Positions 40,774 through 49,287 of a stretch of 64,000 nucleotides of DNA are shown here, in pieces (within the stretch, counting starts at the first letter, position 1; each line of letters starts with the position of its first letter). The translations under genes were made by a program, and so were the position numbers. The DNA is taken from NCBI RefSeq assembly GCF_007003975.1, contig NZ_VFTC01000001.1, forward strand, positions 496,001-560,000, in the 5' to 3' direction. The DNA is from Mesorhizobium sp. WSM4306. GTDB lineage: Bacteria; Pseudomonadota; Alphaproteobacteria; Rhizobiales; Rhizobiaceae. The notes beneath the pieces were generated by a model. That model was not told where the DNA came from. It saw only the letters and a list, made by a program, of their open reading frames with translations, and ran no database searches.

Positions 40774-41232
40774 TCAGTCCATTGCAGGCGGCAGGCGTAG
40801 ACGGCCGAGCAACGCCGACACCGTGCTCAGCTCGTCCGCCGAGAGCTTGTGGCCGACCAGTTCGGTGATCGAGCGTCCGTAGACCGCCCACATCCGCCGC
40901 CGCGTCTCACGGCCCTTAGCCGAAATACGGATGGTCTGGCCGCGGCCGTCATCGGCGACCTTCAGCTTCTCGACCAGCCCATCGGCCTCTAGCCGCGCCA
41001 GCAGCCGCGAGATGTTGTACTGCGCAAACAGGGTTCGCTCGGTCAGCTGGAACGGCCGCAGCCCGCCCTCGCCCGCCTCGGCAAGCTCGTGCAGCACGTC
41101 ATACCAGGCAAGCGGCGGCAGGCCACTGTCCTTCAACGCCTCCTCCCCCTGCTCGATGAGCTGGCGCGAAACCCGCATCAGGCGCGCCCAGACCTTGATG
41201 GCTTCGGGCGAAGGCATGGCTGTTTTGGTCAT
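40774..41232 (-). CDS. MarR-family regulator
   Basis: 152-residue winged-helix protein. Helix-turn-helix core LTERTLFAQYNISRLLARLEADGLVEK followed by the wing ADDGRGQTIRISAKG. Divergent from a Rieske-GST pair, with two matching palindromes in the 95-base gap, so it very likely represses that pair and itself. The inducer is unknown, perhaps an aromatic or an electrophile. Confidence 0.9.
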   Translation of the reverse strand: MTKTAMPSPEAIKVWARLMRVSRQLIEQGEEALKDSGLPPLAWYDVLHELAEAGEGGLRPFQLTERTLFAQYNISRLLARLEADGLVEKLKVADDGRGQTIRISAKGRETRRRMWAVYGRSITELVGHKLSADELSTVSALLGRLRLPPAMD

Positions 41233-41250
41233 GGCTCATCCTAGATTATA

Positions 41251-41311
41251 GATGCAATTGCATCAAGCTTGACGATTAATGCATCTGCATCTATATACAT
41301 GCAACCGCATC
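41251..41311 (+). promoter_or_regulatory. promoter flanked by two MarR operator sites
   Basis: Perfect palindrome GATGCAATTGCATC at 41251-41264 and a related site CATGCAACCGCATC at 41298-41311 (11 of 14 bases shared). Between them lie TTGACG (41269-41274), a 17-base spacer and TATATA (41292-41297). Bound repressor at both sites would cover the promoter of the Rieske gene. Confidence 0.75.
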
Positions 41312-41327
41312 AATCCGAGAAAAATCC

Positions 41328-41633
41328 ATGAGACACGAAATCTGCAAAGTCGACGACATCCCGCAGACGGGCAGCCTGATCGCGCCGTTCTTCGGCCGCG
41401 AGGTCCATGTCTGGCGCAGCGGTGATCGCATCCGCGCCGCCGCCAATGTCTGTCTGCATTTCGGCGGACCACTCGACTGCAAGGACGGCAGGCTGGTCTG
41501 CCAATGGCACGGCGCCGTCTTCGACATGGCATCAGGCGACCGGCTCGAAGGCCCGGCGCCAAAAGCGTCGCGCCTGATGTTCCTGTCGACGCGCGTCGAG
41601 GACGGTGCATTGAACTATGTCTGGGGAGAGTGA
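41328..41633 (+). CDS. small Rieske [2Fe-2S] protein
   Basis: 101 residues forming one Rieske domain. Ligands are in CLHFGGPLDC (Cys-x-His) and CQWHGAVFD (Cys-x2-His). Such stand-alone Rieske ferredoxins serve oxygenases or act with unknown partners. The GST gene begins two bases after its stop, and flavin-monooxygenase remnants lie just downstream, hinting at a former oxidative detoxification unit. Confidence 0.9.
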   Translation: MRHEICKVDDIPQTGSLIAPFFGREVHVWRSGDRIRAAANVCLHFGGPLDCKDGRLVCQWHGAVFDMASGDRLEGPAPKASRLMFLSTRVEDGALNYVWGE

Positions 41634-41634
41634 C

Positions 41635-42375
41635 ATGCCTGAGAAGAATGAAATGACCGACAAGCTCATTCTCGTCAGCCATCATCTGTGCCCCTATGTC
41701 CAGCGCGCCGCGATCTCGCTGGCTGAAAAGCGCGTGCCGTTCGAGCGCGTCACCATCGACCTCGCCGACAAGCCGGACTGGTTCAAGGCGATCTCGCCTT
41801 TGGGCAAGGTGCCGCTGCTCATCGTGAGGGCGCATGGCAAGGAGACGGTGATCTTCGAATCCGCCGTCATCCTCGAATTCCTCGAGGAGACGCAAGCCAA
41901 TCCCCTTCACCCGGCCGACGCTCACGCCCGCGCCCGGCACCGTGCCTGGATCGAGTTCGGCTCGGCGACGCTGAACGCCATCGGCCGTTTCTACTCCGCG
42001 TCGGCAGAGGCCGCCTTCCTGACGGAATCCTCGGCATTGTCGGCCATGTTCGATCGTCTGGAGAACGAATTGGCCGACCAGGCCGGACCGTGGTTCGATG
42101 GCGAACGCTTTAGCCTCGTCGATGCCGTCTATGCCCCGGTCTTCCGCTATTTCGACGCCTTCGACCGGATCGGCAAATTCGGCCTCCTGGACGGCAAGCC
42201 GCTGGTCCAGGCCTGGCGCAAGGCATTGAGCGAACGCGGCTCGGTCAAGGGCGCGGTGGCGCCGGACTATCCGCAACGCCTGCGTCAATTCCTGCGGGCG
42301 AGAAATTCGTTTCTCTCGACCATGATCCAGCCGGATGATCTCGCCAGTGCGCCTCCCTTAGCCCGATCCGCCTGA
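41635..42375 (+). CDS. glutathione S-transferase
   Basis: 246 residues. Thioredoxin-like N-terminal domain with HHLCPYVQRA, where the Cys suggests a Cys-type (omega/beta-like) enzyme, and SPLGKVPLL and ESAVILEFLEE for glutathione binding; all-helical C-terminal domain with DGERFSLVDAVYAPVFR. Preceded by GGGGAGAG. Its last 20 or so residues (from about 42314) are read from antisense flavin-monooxygenase remnant sequence, so the natural C-terminus may have been replaced. Confidence 0.9.
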   Translation: MPEKNEMTDKLILVSHHLCPYVQRAAISLAEKRVPFERVTIDLADKPDWFKAISPLGKVPLLIVRAHGKETVIFESAVILEFLEETQANPLHPADAHARARHRAWIEFGSATLNAIGRFYSASAEAAFLTESSALSAMFDRLENELADQAGPWFDGERFSLVDAVYAPVFRYFDAFDRIGKFGLLDGKPLVQAWRKALSERGSVKGAVAPDYPQRLRQFLRARNSFLSTMIQPDDLASAPPLARSA

Positions 42376-42440
42376 ACGGATCGATCAGCGTGCCGGACAC
42401 GGCCGAGGCGAGAGACTGCGGCGCCGGCGGATTGTTGGAG
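42314..42440 (-). pseudogene. remnant of a flavin-dependent monooxygenase 3' end (copy 1)
   Basis: About 40 codons on the minus strand read PPAPQSLASAVSGTLIDPF followed by RRIGLREAHW, matching the C-terminal end of the larger remnant at 43216-43665 (LASMVAGTLIDPFRRIGL). The rest of the gene is absent. It overlaps the end of the GST gene. The differences show that it came from a paralogue, not from a recent duplication. Confidence 0.7.
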
Positions 42441-42525
42441 AACTCGTAGCATTTGAAAAACCATGAGACGGAAACGTTCATCAATTTCGCTTCATAAAGT
42501 CCCGAAATGAAGCCGGAACTAACCA

Positions 42526-43200
42526 ATGGGAACATCTCTCGGCACGGATGACGTTATCCTCATTCCGGGGATGCCAACGTTTCGAAAATCCATTGTGCCG
42601 CCATTGTCCGTTTGGCTCCCCCTCGCGGCTAATCGTCGCCGAGGCATGTATATCTTGATGGGCCTTTTTTGGTCGTTCTGTGCTCTTGCAATGCTGGCCA
42701 CCGTCCTGACCTTCTTCGTCAGCGATCCCGAAGGCAATCGCACTCTCTTTGAGAAGATGGCGATGGCGGCGATCCAGCTGTTCGCGCTCTACTGGGCACC
42801 ATTTCTGGCTGCGGCAGCGGTATTTGCCTTCGTGGACGCCAATCTCGGCAAACCAGCCTTGCTTCTCGAAAGAGATGGCTTGCTCGACAATCGCTCTAGC
42901 CTGTCGGCCAGGTGGACCGACGTTCTCAGTGCAAAACCAATAATGGGTAGGTCTGGCTATTGGGGAGTGTCCTTGCAGATGCGGGATCCTGCGCTCCTGC
43001 CCCGATCATTCCGGCTCGGCTATCCACTGTTGCGCAGACGCAAGGCTGGCGAAGCTCATATTCAGTGTACCTTCCTGAGCGTACCCGAATATGAAATTAC
43101 GAATTCGATACTGACGCTCGTGCACAAAAATGGCGGCGAGCTTCTGCCGGCTCATCCCATATTTTGGAATTCTGTTCCGCCGGTTGTCCCTCAGCGATAA
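42526..43200 (+). CDS. membrane protein, hypothetical (possibly STM3941-like)
   Basis: 224 residues with two transmembrane helices (about 42-64 and 82-104) followed by a soluble domain (LLLERDGLLDNRSSLSARWTD). The layout resembles the STM3941 family but I am not sure. Base composition is clearly lower in GC than its neighbours and it sits between two monooxygenase remnants, so it was probably acquired by transfer. Start ATG at 42526. Confidence 0.6.
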   Translation: MGTSLGTDDVILIPGMPTFRKSIVPPLSVWLPLAANRRRGMYILMGLFWSFCALAMLATVLTFFVSDPEGNRTLFEKMAMAAIQLFALYWAPFLAAAAVFAFVDANLGKPALLLERDGLLDNRSSLSARWTDVLSAKPIMGRSGYWGVSLQMRDPALLPRSFRLGYPLLRRRKAGEAHIQCTFLSVPEYEITNSILTLVHKNGGELLPAHPIFWNSVPPVVPQR

Positions 43201-43215
43201 GTCCGGCGGCTGCTA

Positions 43216-43665
43216 CTAGGGGTTTGCAATCTCCCGGCTTCGACTGTCCAGCCCTGCCCATCGCGCCTCTGTCAGCCCGATCCGCCTGAACGGATCGATC
43301 AGCGTTCCCGCCACCATCGACGCAAGCACGCTTGGCACTGGCGGGATTTTTGCGATGGTCGCCACCAGCCTGTCGCGAAAAAAGGGCATCGCCATGGAGT
43401 CCGACTGGTAGAAGGGCGTCAGCGCCAGCGACAGCAACTGGAAGATCCGGACATGCCATCGCCGCGCCTTGGCGTAGGTCTCCAGCGCCGTCTCGACGCT
43501 GCCCGTCTTTGCCAAGGCATGGCTGAGTGCTGCCGCGTCGAGCAGCGCCATGTTCGCGCCTTGCCCAAGCTGCCGGCTGGTCGAATGCGCGGCGTCGCCG
43601 ATGACTACCAGACGCCGTCCCGCCGTCAGCTTCATCGTGGGGCGTCGCGCGAGCCATAGTCTCAA
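43216..43665 (-). pseudogene. 5'-truncated flavin-dependent monooxygenase
   Basis: 149 codons remain of a protein of about 380-400. GRRLVVIGDAAHSTSRQLG is the second FAD motif, followed by QGANMALLDAAALSHALA and the helical C-terminus with TLIDPFRRIGL. The N-terminal GxGxxG FAD-binding domain and most of the substrate domain are missing. The break lies near 43665, about 100 bases before the adenylate cyclase gene. Not expected to be functional. Confidence 0.8.
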
Positions 43666-43765
43666 GAGGCGTGATCTGTGGTATCATAGGCCGGTAAGGG
43701 CCGGAGACGCCGGTCCTGCCTCTGACCTGCGGCTAGCGAGTCGTGAATCTTTACTGAGGCTCAAC

Positions 43766-45484
43766 ATGGAGCGGAAGCTCGCTGCAATCCTTGCCATCGA
43801 TGTTGTCGGGTATTCGGCGCTCATGGAGGCGGATGAAGCGGGCACCTTCGACCGGCTGAAACGTGGCCGCCAAGAGCTGTTCGAGCCGGAAATCGCGACT
43901 CGACACGGGCGAATCTTCAAGCTGATGGGAGACGGCCTGCTGGCGGAGTTCGGCAGCGTAGTGGATGCGGTCGAATGCGCGGTCACGCTTCAGCGCGGCA
44001 TGGCGGAGCGTAACGCGAGCGTCGCCGAAAACCAGCGCTTCGAAGTCCGGATCGGAATCAACCTTGGAGAAGTGATCGTCGAAGGGGACGATCGCTATGG
44101 CGAGGGCGTGAACGTGGCGTCGCGTCTCCAACAACTCGCCGAGCCCGGTGGCATCTGCGTTTCGGAGAAGGTGTCCAAGGAGGTAAGGCAGAAGTTGGCG
44201 TTTGCGTTCGAGCCCATGGGCGAGCAGCGGGTGAAGAATATAGCCGAGCCGATATACTGCTATCGTGTGAACCTACAGCTTCCGAGAGCCGCTCCGGTCG
44301 GCCGACTCGCATCGCTGGAATTGCCCGACAAGCCCTCGATCGCGGTCTTGCCTTTTACCAACATGAGCAACGATCCGGAGCAGGAAACCTTTGTCGACGG
44401 CTTGACCGAAGACCTGATCACCGACCTGTCTCGCTCAGCCGGCCTCTTCGTCATCGCGCGCAACTCAACCTTTGCTTACAAGGGGCGGTCGGTCGATGTG
44501 CGTTTGACCGCGCGCGATCTTGGGGTGCGCTATGTGGTTGAAGGCAGCGCCCGGCGCGCCGCGGCGCGCGTACGCATCAATGCGCAGCTGATCGACGCGA
44601 TCGGCGGCGATCATATCTGGGCTGAGCGCTACGACAGCAGCCTCGAGGACATCTTTGCAGTGCAGGACGAGGTCACGGCCAAGATCGTCGAAGCCCTTGT
44701 CGGCCGATTGGCCGGACAGCCGGCGCGCAAACGGCCGACGAGTCTCGAAGCCTATGACCTTTGTGTGCGAGCTCGCGGCGTCAGTTTTCAGACCGGGTTA
44801 GGCGCGCGGGAAGCGCGCATGCTCCTGGAAAAGGCGATCGGACTCGATCCTGACTATGCCGAGGCACATAGCTTGCTGGCCCTCAACCTTTGGCTCGGCT
44901 GGCTGTTCTGGAACGAGCCGAAGCAAACCAACCAGCCTCGCGCGCTGGCGGAAGCGCAGCGGGCTGTGGCGCTCGACCCTAACGATGCGGGGAACCGCTG
45001 GGGGCTGGGCATCATACTTGGTCACGAACGGCGTTACGCGGAGTCGGATGCCGAGTTCGAGGCAACCTTCAAGCTCGATCCTAATCATGCCGATGCCTGG
45101 GCGATACGCTCGGATCTCATCACCCTGAGGGGCGACGCGGTCAAGGGCGTCGAATTCGTGAAGCGGGCATTGCGGCTCAATCCGCACCCACCGGGATGGT
45201 ACTATTGGATGGCAGGCCAAGCCTATTATGCGCTCGGCGACTATCAATCTGCGGTTGAGGCTTTGCGCAAACCGGAAACCTACCGCACCACGTCGCGGCG
45301 CTTGCTTGCCGCAGCCCTCGCGCAGCTCGGGCGCCTGGATGAAGCCCGTCAGGAGGCGGAATTCTTCATGATGAACGATCCCCATTTCAGCATCAGGCAC
45401 TGGGCAACATCGCAGCCATTCGACAACGAGGAAGTGCTCCAGCGCTTCGTCGAAGGCTACCGCAAGGCTGGCCTTCCCGACTAA
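43766..45484 (+). CDS. adenylate cyclase with TolB-like and TPR domains
   Basis: 572 residues. Residues 1-165 are a class III cyclase: metal Asp D12 and D56, transition-state N116 and R120, and the adenine-selecting pair K52 and D109, so ATP should be the substrate. Residues about 190-310 (PSIAVLPFTNMSNDPEQETF, GLTEDLITDLSR) are a TolB/FlgO-like domain, and the rest contains TPR helices. Many paralogues of this design occur in rhizobia. GAGG precedes the ATG; the open frame upstream is antisense to the monooxygenase remnant. Confidence 0.9.
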   Translation: MERKLAAILAIDVVGYSALMEADEAGTFDRLKRGRQELFEPEIATRHGRIFKLMGDGLLAEFGSVVDAVECAVTLQRGMAERNASVAENQRFEVRIGINLGEVIVEGDDRYGEGVNVASRLQQLAEPGGICVSEKVSKEVRQKLAFAFEPMGEQRVKNIAEPIYCYRVNLQLPRAAPVGRLASLELPDKPSIAVLPFTNMSNDPEQETFVDGLTEDLITDLSRSAGLFVIARNSTFAYKGRSVDVRLTARDLGVRYVVEGSARRAAARVRINAQLIDAIGGDHIWAERYDSSLEDIFAVQDEVTAKIVEALVGRLAGQPARKRPTSLEAYDLCVRARGVSFQTGLGAREARMLLEKAIGLDPDYAEAHSLLALNLWLGWLFWNEPKQTNQPRALAEAQRAVALDPNDAGNRWGLGIILGHERRYAESDAEFEATFKLDPNHADAWAIRSDLITLRGDAVKGVEFVKRALRLNPHPPGWYYWMAGQAYYALGDYQSAVEALRKPETYRTTSRRLLAAALAQLGRLDEARQEAEFFMMNDPHFSIRHWATSQPFDNEEVLQRFVEGYRKAGLPD

Positions 45485-45559
45485 AATCACATCTCATCGC
45501 CCTCGCAACTGGCGAATTTCCTTTTCCTTCGCGTCTTGTTTGATTGCCTCCGAACTAGA

Positions 45560-45697
45560 TCACGCTGCGGCGCTGATCGGCGCCCGGCAGGTTCCTCCGC
45601 GCGTCATGATCGCCCAGGCCACGCGCGCCGTCCGGTTGGCGGCAGCCACCGTTACGAGACGTGCCGGTTTGCGCGCCAGCAAAAGCCGGATCTATAT
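45560..45697 (-). mobile_element. IS110-family transposase C-terminal remnant
   Basis: About 45 codons on the minus strand, ending at the stop 45562-45560: LLLARKPARLVTVAAANRTA then RVAWAIMTRGGTCRAPISAAA. This is the typical tail of IS110/IS1111 transposases (LARKP...ALANKxAR..WA). No catalytic DEDD part or element ends were seen. It abuts the hxlR-type gene. Confidence 0.7.
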
Positions 45698-45707
45698 TCG
45701 CCGTAAC

Positions 45708-46115
45708 TTATTGAGCGGCGTCGAAAGCAGCCCGTGCCTCACGCACCGCATCGTGGTTGAGTTCGGCCCACAAGATCAATTGATGAAAGGCGCCGAACAT
45801 CGAGCGCCCGAGATCGGTCAGGCTGTATTCGACGCCCGGTGGCTTGGTCGGGAACACCTCACGATGCACGTAGCCATCGCGCTGCAAATCATGCAGCGTC
45901 TGGGTCAGCATGCGCTGCGAAATGTCGGGCACAAGGCGCCGCAACTCGCCGAAGCGATAGGGTTGTTCAGCCAACGCCATCATCAGCAGCGATCTCCATT
46001 TGCCGCTGAAGCCCTGGATGACATCACGAACCGGACAATTGGCAATATTGCCGCCGTCGCTGATCGCTTTGTAGATCTCCATCTTCGATTTCAGATTGAT
46101 GACCTTGCCGTCCAT
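45708..46115 (-). CDS. HxlR-family regulator
   Basis: 135-residue winged-helix protein: CPVRDVIQGFSGKWRSLLMMAL, FGELRRLVPDISQRMLTQTL, LTDLGRSMF. A single Cys near the N-terminus (C27 in NCPVRD) matches the redox-sensing Cys of HxlR regulators such as QorR. Divergent from a QorB-like gene, as E. coli ytfH is next to qorB (ytfG). Likely a redox- or electrophile-responsive repressor. Confidence 0.9.
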   Translation of the reverse strand: MDGKVINLKSKMEIYKAISDGGNIANCPVRDVIQGFSGKWRSLLMMALAEQPYRFGELRRLVPDISQRMLTQTLHDLQRDGYVHREVFPTKPPGVEYSLTDLGRSMFGAFHQLILWAELNHDAVREARAAFDAAQ

Positions 46116-46192
46116 GGCTGGTTCCCTGCGCGTACCTACCTCCCGAAAAACTGCCTTCTTTACGGCACCGGGTCAATTCCTATTTTAGTGCT

Positions 46193-46209
46193 GGTCTCTT
46201 TTTGAGACC
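46193..46209. promoter_or_regulatory. candidate HxlR operator
   Basis: Perfect inverted repeat GGTCTC-TTTTT-GAGACC in the 136-base gap between hxlR and the qorB-like gene, 42 bases before the latter's ATG. Outer bases GTGCT/AGCAC extend the symmetry imperfectly. Confidence 0.55.
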
Positions 46210-46251
46210 GACAAAGCACCCGCCACATCGGCGCAAAATCAGGATTTCCCG

Positions 46252-47142
46252 ATGACCGAAACCCTTCTCGTCACCGGCGCCTCCGGCCAGCTTGGCCGGA
46301 GCGTCATCAACCACCTGCTGGACACGCAGAAGGTTCCCGCGAACCGGATCATCGCCACCACCCGCACGCCTGCCAACCTTGCCGATCTCGCGGCGCGCGG
46401 CGTCACCGTCCGGGCGGCCGACTTCGACGATCAGGCCTCGCTTGCCAAGGCCTTTGCCGGCGCCGACCGGGCACTGATCATCTCGACTAATGTAGTCGAG
46501 GTTCGGGGAAAGCGGCGCGAACAGCAGCTGGCGGCCGTTGCCGCAGCCAGGCAGGCAGGCGTCGGCCATTTGCTCTACACCTCGATGCCCAATCCGGAGC
46601 CGGGCTCGCCCGTGGTTTTCGCGCCGGACCACTACGACACCGAACAGGCCATCAAGGCGAGCGGCATCCCTTATACAATCTTCCGCAACGGCTGGTATGA
46701 CGAGAACCTGTTCATGGCGCTGCCGCAGGTCCTGTCGTCGGGCCAGTGGTACACATCTGCCGGCGACGGCGCCATTTCCTACGGCACGCGCGACGACTTC
46801 GCGGCGGCTATCGCTGCCGGGCTTGGCTCGGAAACAGGCGAGAGCACGACCTACACGCTGACAGGCCCCAAGGCGTACACTGCCGCCGAGGTCGCGGCGT
46901 TCGTCACCGAAGTCACCAGCAAGCCGATCCAAGTCATCCAGCTGTCCGACGAAGCCTTGACCGAGGGCATGAAGTCGGCCGGCTTGCCCGAATCCTTCGC
47001 CAAGGTCCTGGTCTCGTTCGATGCCGCCGCGCGCGCCGGTCACCTCGGCATGGTGACCGATGCAGTCGAAAAGCTTTCAGGCCGCAAATCGGTCCCGCTG
47101 AAGCAGTTTCTGGAGACGAACAGGGCCGCGCTGGCAGGCTGA
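46252..47142 (+). CDS. QorB-like NAD(P)H:quinone oxidoreductase (NmrA/SDR family)
   Basis: 296 residues, atypical short-chain dehydrogenase fold. LLVTGASGQLGRSVI is the NADP-binding glycine motif; ALIISTNVVEVRGKRREQQ and LLYTSMPNPEPGS resemble E. coli QorB. It reduces quinones with NADPH in the E. coli homologue. The linked HxlR regulator supports this. The ATG at 46252 directly starts the fold. Confidence 0.88.
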   Translation: MTETLLVTGASGQLGRSVINHLLDTQKVPANRIIATTRTPANLADLAARGVTVRAADFDDQASLAKAFAGADRALIISTNVVEVRGKRREQQLAAVAAARQAGVGHLLYTSMPNPEPGSPVVFAPDHYDTEQAIKASGIPYTIFRNGWYDENLFMALPQVLSSGQWYTSAGDGAISYGTRDDFAAAIAAGLGSETGESTTYTLTGPKAYTAAEVAAFVTEVTSKPIQVIQLSDEALTEGMKSAGLPESFAKVLVSFDAAARAGHLGMVTDAVEKLSGRKSVPLKQFLETNRAALAG

Positions 47143-47170
47143 GCCGCGACAGTGTTGCAATGCGACTTGC

Positions 47171-47200
47171 AAAGGCCATGCCGCTGGCGCGGCCTTTCTT
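47171..47200. terminator. possible bidirectional terminator, qorB-like / kup1
   Basis: AAAGGCC (47171-47177) pairs with GGCCTTT (47191-47197) around a 13-base loop that can pair further; CTTTC follows. It lies between two converging stops. Confidence 0.5.
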
Positions 47201-47208
47201 TCCAACTG

Positions 47209-49128
47209 TCAGATCGCGACCTGCGTGCCGATTTCAACCACGCGCCCGGTCGGGATCTGGAAATACTCCGTCGCATCGGCCGCAGTGCGGGCGAGCCCGA
47301 TGAACAGCTTGTCCTGCCACACTGGCATGCCGGAATTGGGCGAGGCCTTGAGCGAGCGCCGCGACAGGAAGAACGAGGTCGTCATGATGTCGAACTTCCA
47401 GCCCTGCTTGCGGCAGATGGCGAGCGCGCGCGGGATGTTGGGCTGTTCCATATACCCGAACGTCAGCGTCACCCGCATGAACAGGTCGTTGACCGTCTCC
47501 ATCTTGACCCGTTCGCTGTCGGGCACAACCGGCTGCGGCGCGGTAACCACCGAGAGAATGACGTTCTGCTCGTGCAGCACCTTGTAGTGCTTCAGGCTGT
47601 GCATCAGCGCGGTCGGCGCGCTCTGCGGATCGCTGGTCAGGAACACGGCGGTGCCGGACACCAGCTGCGGCTTCTTCTTCAACAGATTGCCGGCGAGGAA
47701 ATCGAGCGGGATCTCGTTGCGGCGGGTCTTGTCGAAGAGATAGCGGCTGCCGCGCACCCAGGTCCACATGCCGAGCACGATGGTAAAGGCCACCGCCAGC
47801 GACGCCCAGCCGCCTTCGAACACTTTCACGATATTGGAGGCAAAGAAGCCGACATCGATAAACGCGAACACCGACGTCATCGCCACCGCCACCCACAGCC
47901 GCCATTTCCAGATGCGCGTCATGACGACATAAAGCAGCACCGTCGTCACCAGCATGTTGCCGGTCACCGAGATGCCGTAGGCCGACGCCAGCTTGCTGGA
48001 TTCGCCGAAGCCGACCACCAGCATCATCACCACCAGCGCCAGCAGGAGGTTGACGCGCGGCATGTAAATTTGGCCGGATTGCTTTTCCGACGTGTGCAGG
48101 ATTTCCAGCCGCGGCAGCATGTTGAGCTGCACCGCCTGCCGGGTCAGCGAATAAGCGCCCGAAATCACCGCTTGGCTGGCGATGACCGTCGCGGCGGTTG
48201 CCAGCACCACCATCGGGATCAGCGTCCAGCCCTCGTTCATCTCGAAGAAGGGATGGCCGACAACGCCATTCTTGGCCAGCACGAAGGCGCCCTGCCCGGC
48301 ATAATTGAGCAGCAGGCAAGGAAACACGATGGCCAGCCAGGCCAGCACGATCGGCTTGCGGCCGAAATGGCCGAGATCGGCATATAGCGCCTCGGCGCCG
48401 GTGACGGCGAGGAAGATGGCACCGATGGTGACGAAGGCAACGTCCGGCGAATGGATCAGGAAGGCGACGATGTAGTGCGGGCTGATCGCCCACAGAATTT
48501 CCGGATCGGCGACGATGTGATTGAGGCCGGAAAGGCCGATGGCCAGGAACCACACCGCAGTCACCGGGCCAAACACCAGTCCCACGCCGCCGGTGCCGAA
48601 GCGCTGCACCGCAAACACCATGGCGAGGATGACAAGCGTCAGCGGCACGACATAGGGCTGGAAGGCCGGGGTGACGACATTCATGCCCTCGACCGCCGAA
48701 AGCACCGAAATCGCCGGCGTGATGACGGCATCGCCGAAAAACAGCGAGGCGCCGACGATACCGACGCCAAGGATCAGCGCCGAGCGCGTCGGGAAGGTGC
48801 CGCGCGCCAGCGCCATCAGCGACAGCACGCCGCCCTCGCCGCGATTGTCGGCACGCAGGACGAACATGATGTATTTGATGGTTACGATGATGGTCAGCGA
48901 CCAGATGATCAGCGACAGCACGCCGAGAATGTCGCCGCGCTCGGCGATGTTGCCGCCGGACGAGGCATGCAATGCCTCGCGGAACGCGTAGATCGGGCTG
49001 GTGCCGATATCGCCATAGACCACGCCGAGCGCGCCCAGCATCAGCACCTTGGTGCTGTGCTGCTCGATTTCGGGATGGCTCTGATGTTCGACGGGTTCTG
49101 CCTCACTACCAGTATTGGTAAGGGCCAT
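47209..49128 (-). CDS. kup: Kup-family potassium uptake protein, copy 1
   Basis: 639-residue K+/H+ symporter of the KUP/HAK/KT family with about 12 transmembrane helices. [19 protein letters not shown] is the family start; [20 protein letters not shown] and LTGAEALYADLGHFGR-like [15 protein letters not shown] follow. The C-terminal cytoplasmic part of about 180 residues is almost identical to that of copy 2, whereas the membrane part is clearly more divergent. ATG preferred over a GTG three codons upstream, with GGAG nine bases before. 159 bases separate it from kup copy 2. Confidence 0.95.
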   Translation of the reverse strand: MALTNTGSEAEPVEHQSHPEIEQHSTKVLMLGALGVVYGDIGTSPIYAFREALHASSGGNIAERGDILGVLSLIIWSLTIIVTIKYIMFVLRADNRGEGGVLSLMALARGTFPTRSALILGVGIVGASLFFGDAVITPAISVLSAVEGMNVVTPAFQPYVVPLTLVILAMVFAVQRFGTGGVGLVFGPVTAVWFLAIGLSGLNHIVADPEILWAISPHYIVAFLIHSPDVAFVTIGAIFLAVTGAEALYADLGHFGRKPIVLAWLAIVFPCLLLNYAGQGAFVLAKNGVVGHPFFEMNEGWTLIPMVVLATAATVIASQAVISGAYSLTRQAVQLNMLPRLEILHTSEKQSGQIYMPRVNLLLALVVMMLVVGFGESSKLASAYGISVTGNMLVTTVLLYVVMTRIWKWRLWVAVAMTSVFAFIDVGFFASNIVKVFEGGWASLAVAFTIVLGMWTWVRGSRYLFDKTRRNEIPLDFLAGNLLKKKPQLVSGTAVFLTSDPQSAPTALMHSLKHYKVLHEQNVILSVVTAPQPVVPDSERVKMETVNDLFMRVTLTFGYMEQPNIPRALAICRKQGWKFDIMTTSFFLSRRSLKASPNSGMPVWQDKLFIGLARTAADATEYFQIPTGRVVEIGTQVAI

Positions 49129-49287
49129 GGACGACACTCCGATAAGCGCGCGGTCCTCTACGCTTGCTGCGATGCAATATCAAGTGCCGTAACGTTATGG
49201 CTCTCATGCTTGCAGCGCGGGGCTTCTCGCGAGCTGCACCTTTATGGCAGCTTCGCAGCCTCGGCGGACTCCGGCGAAGAACATCTG

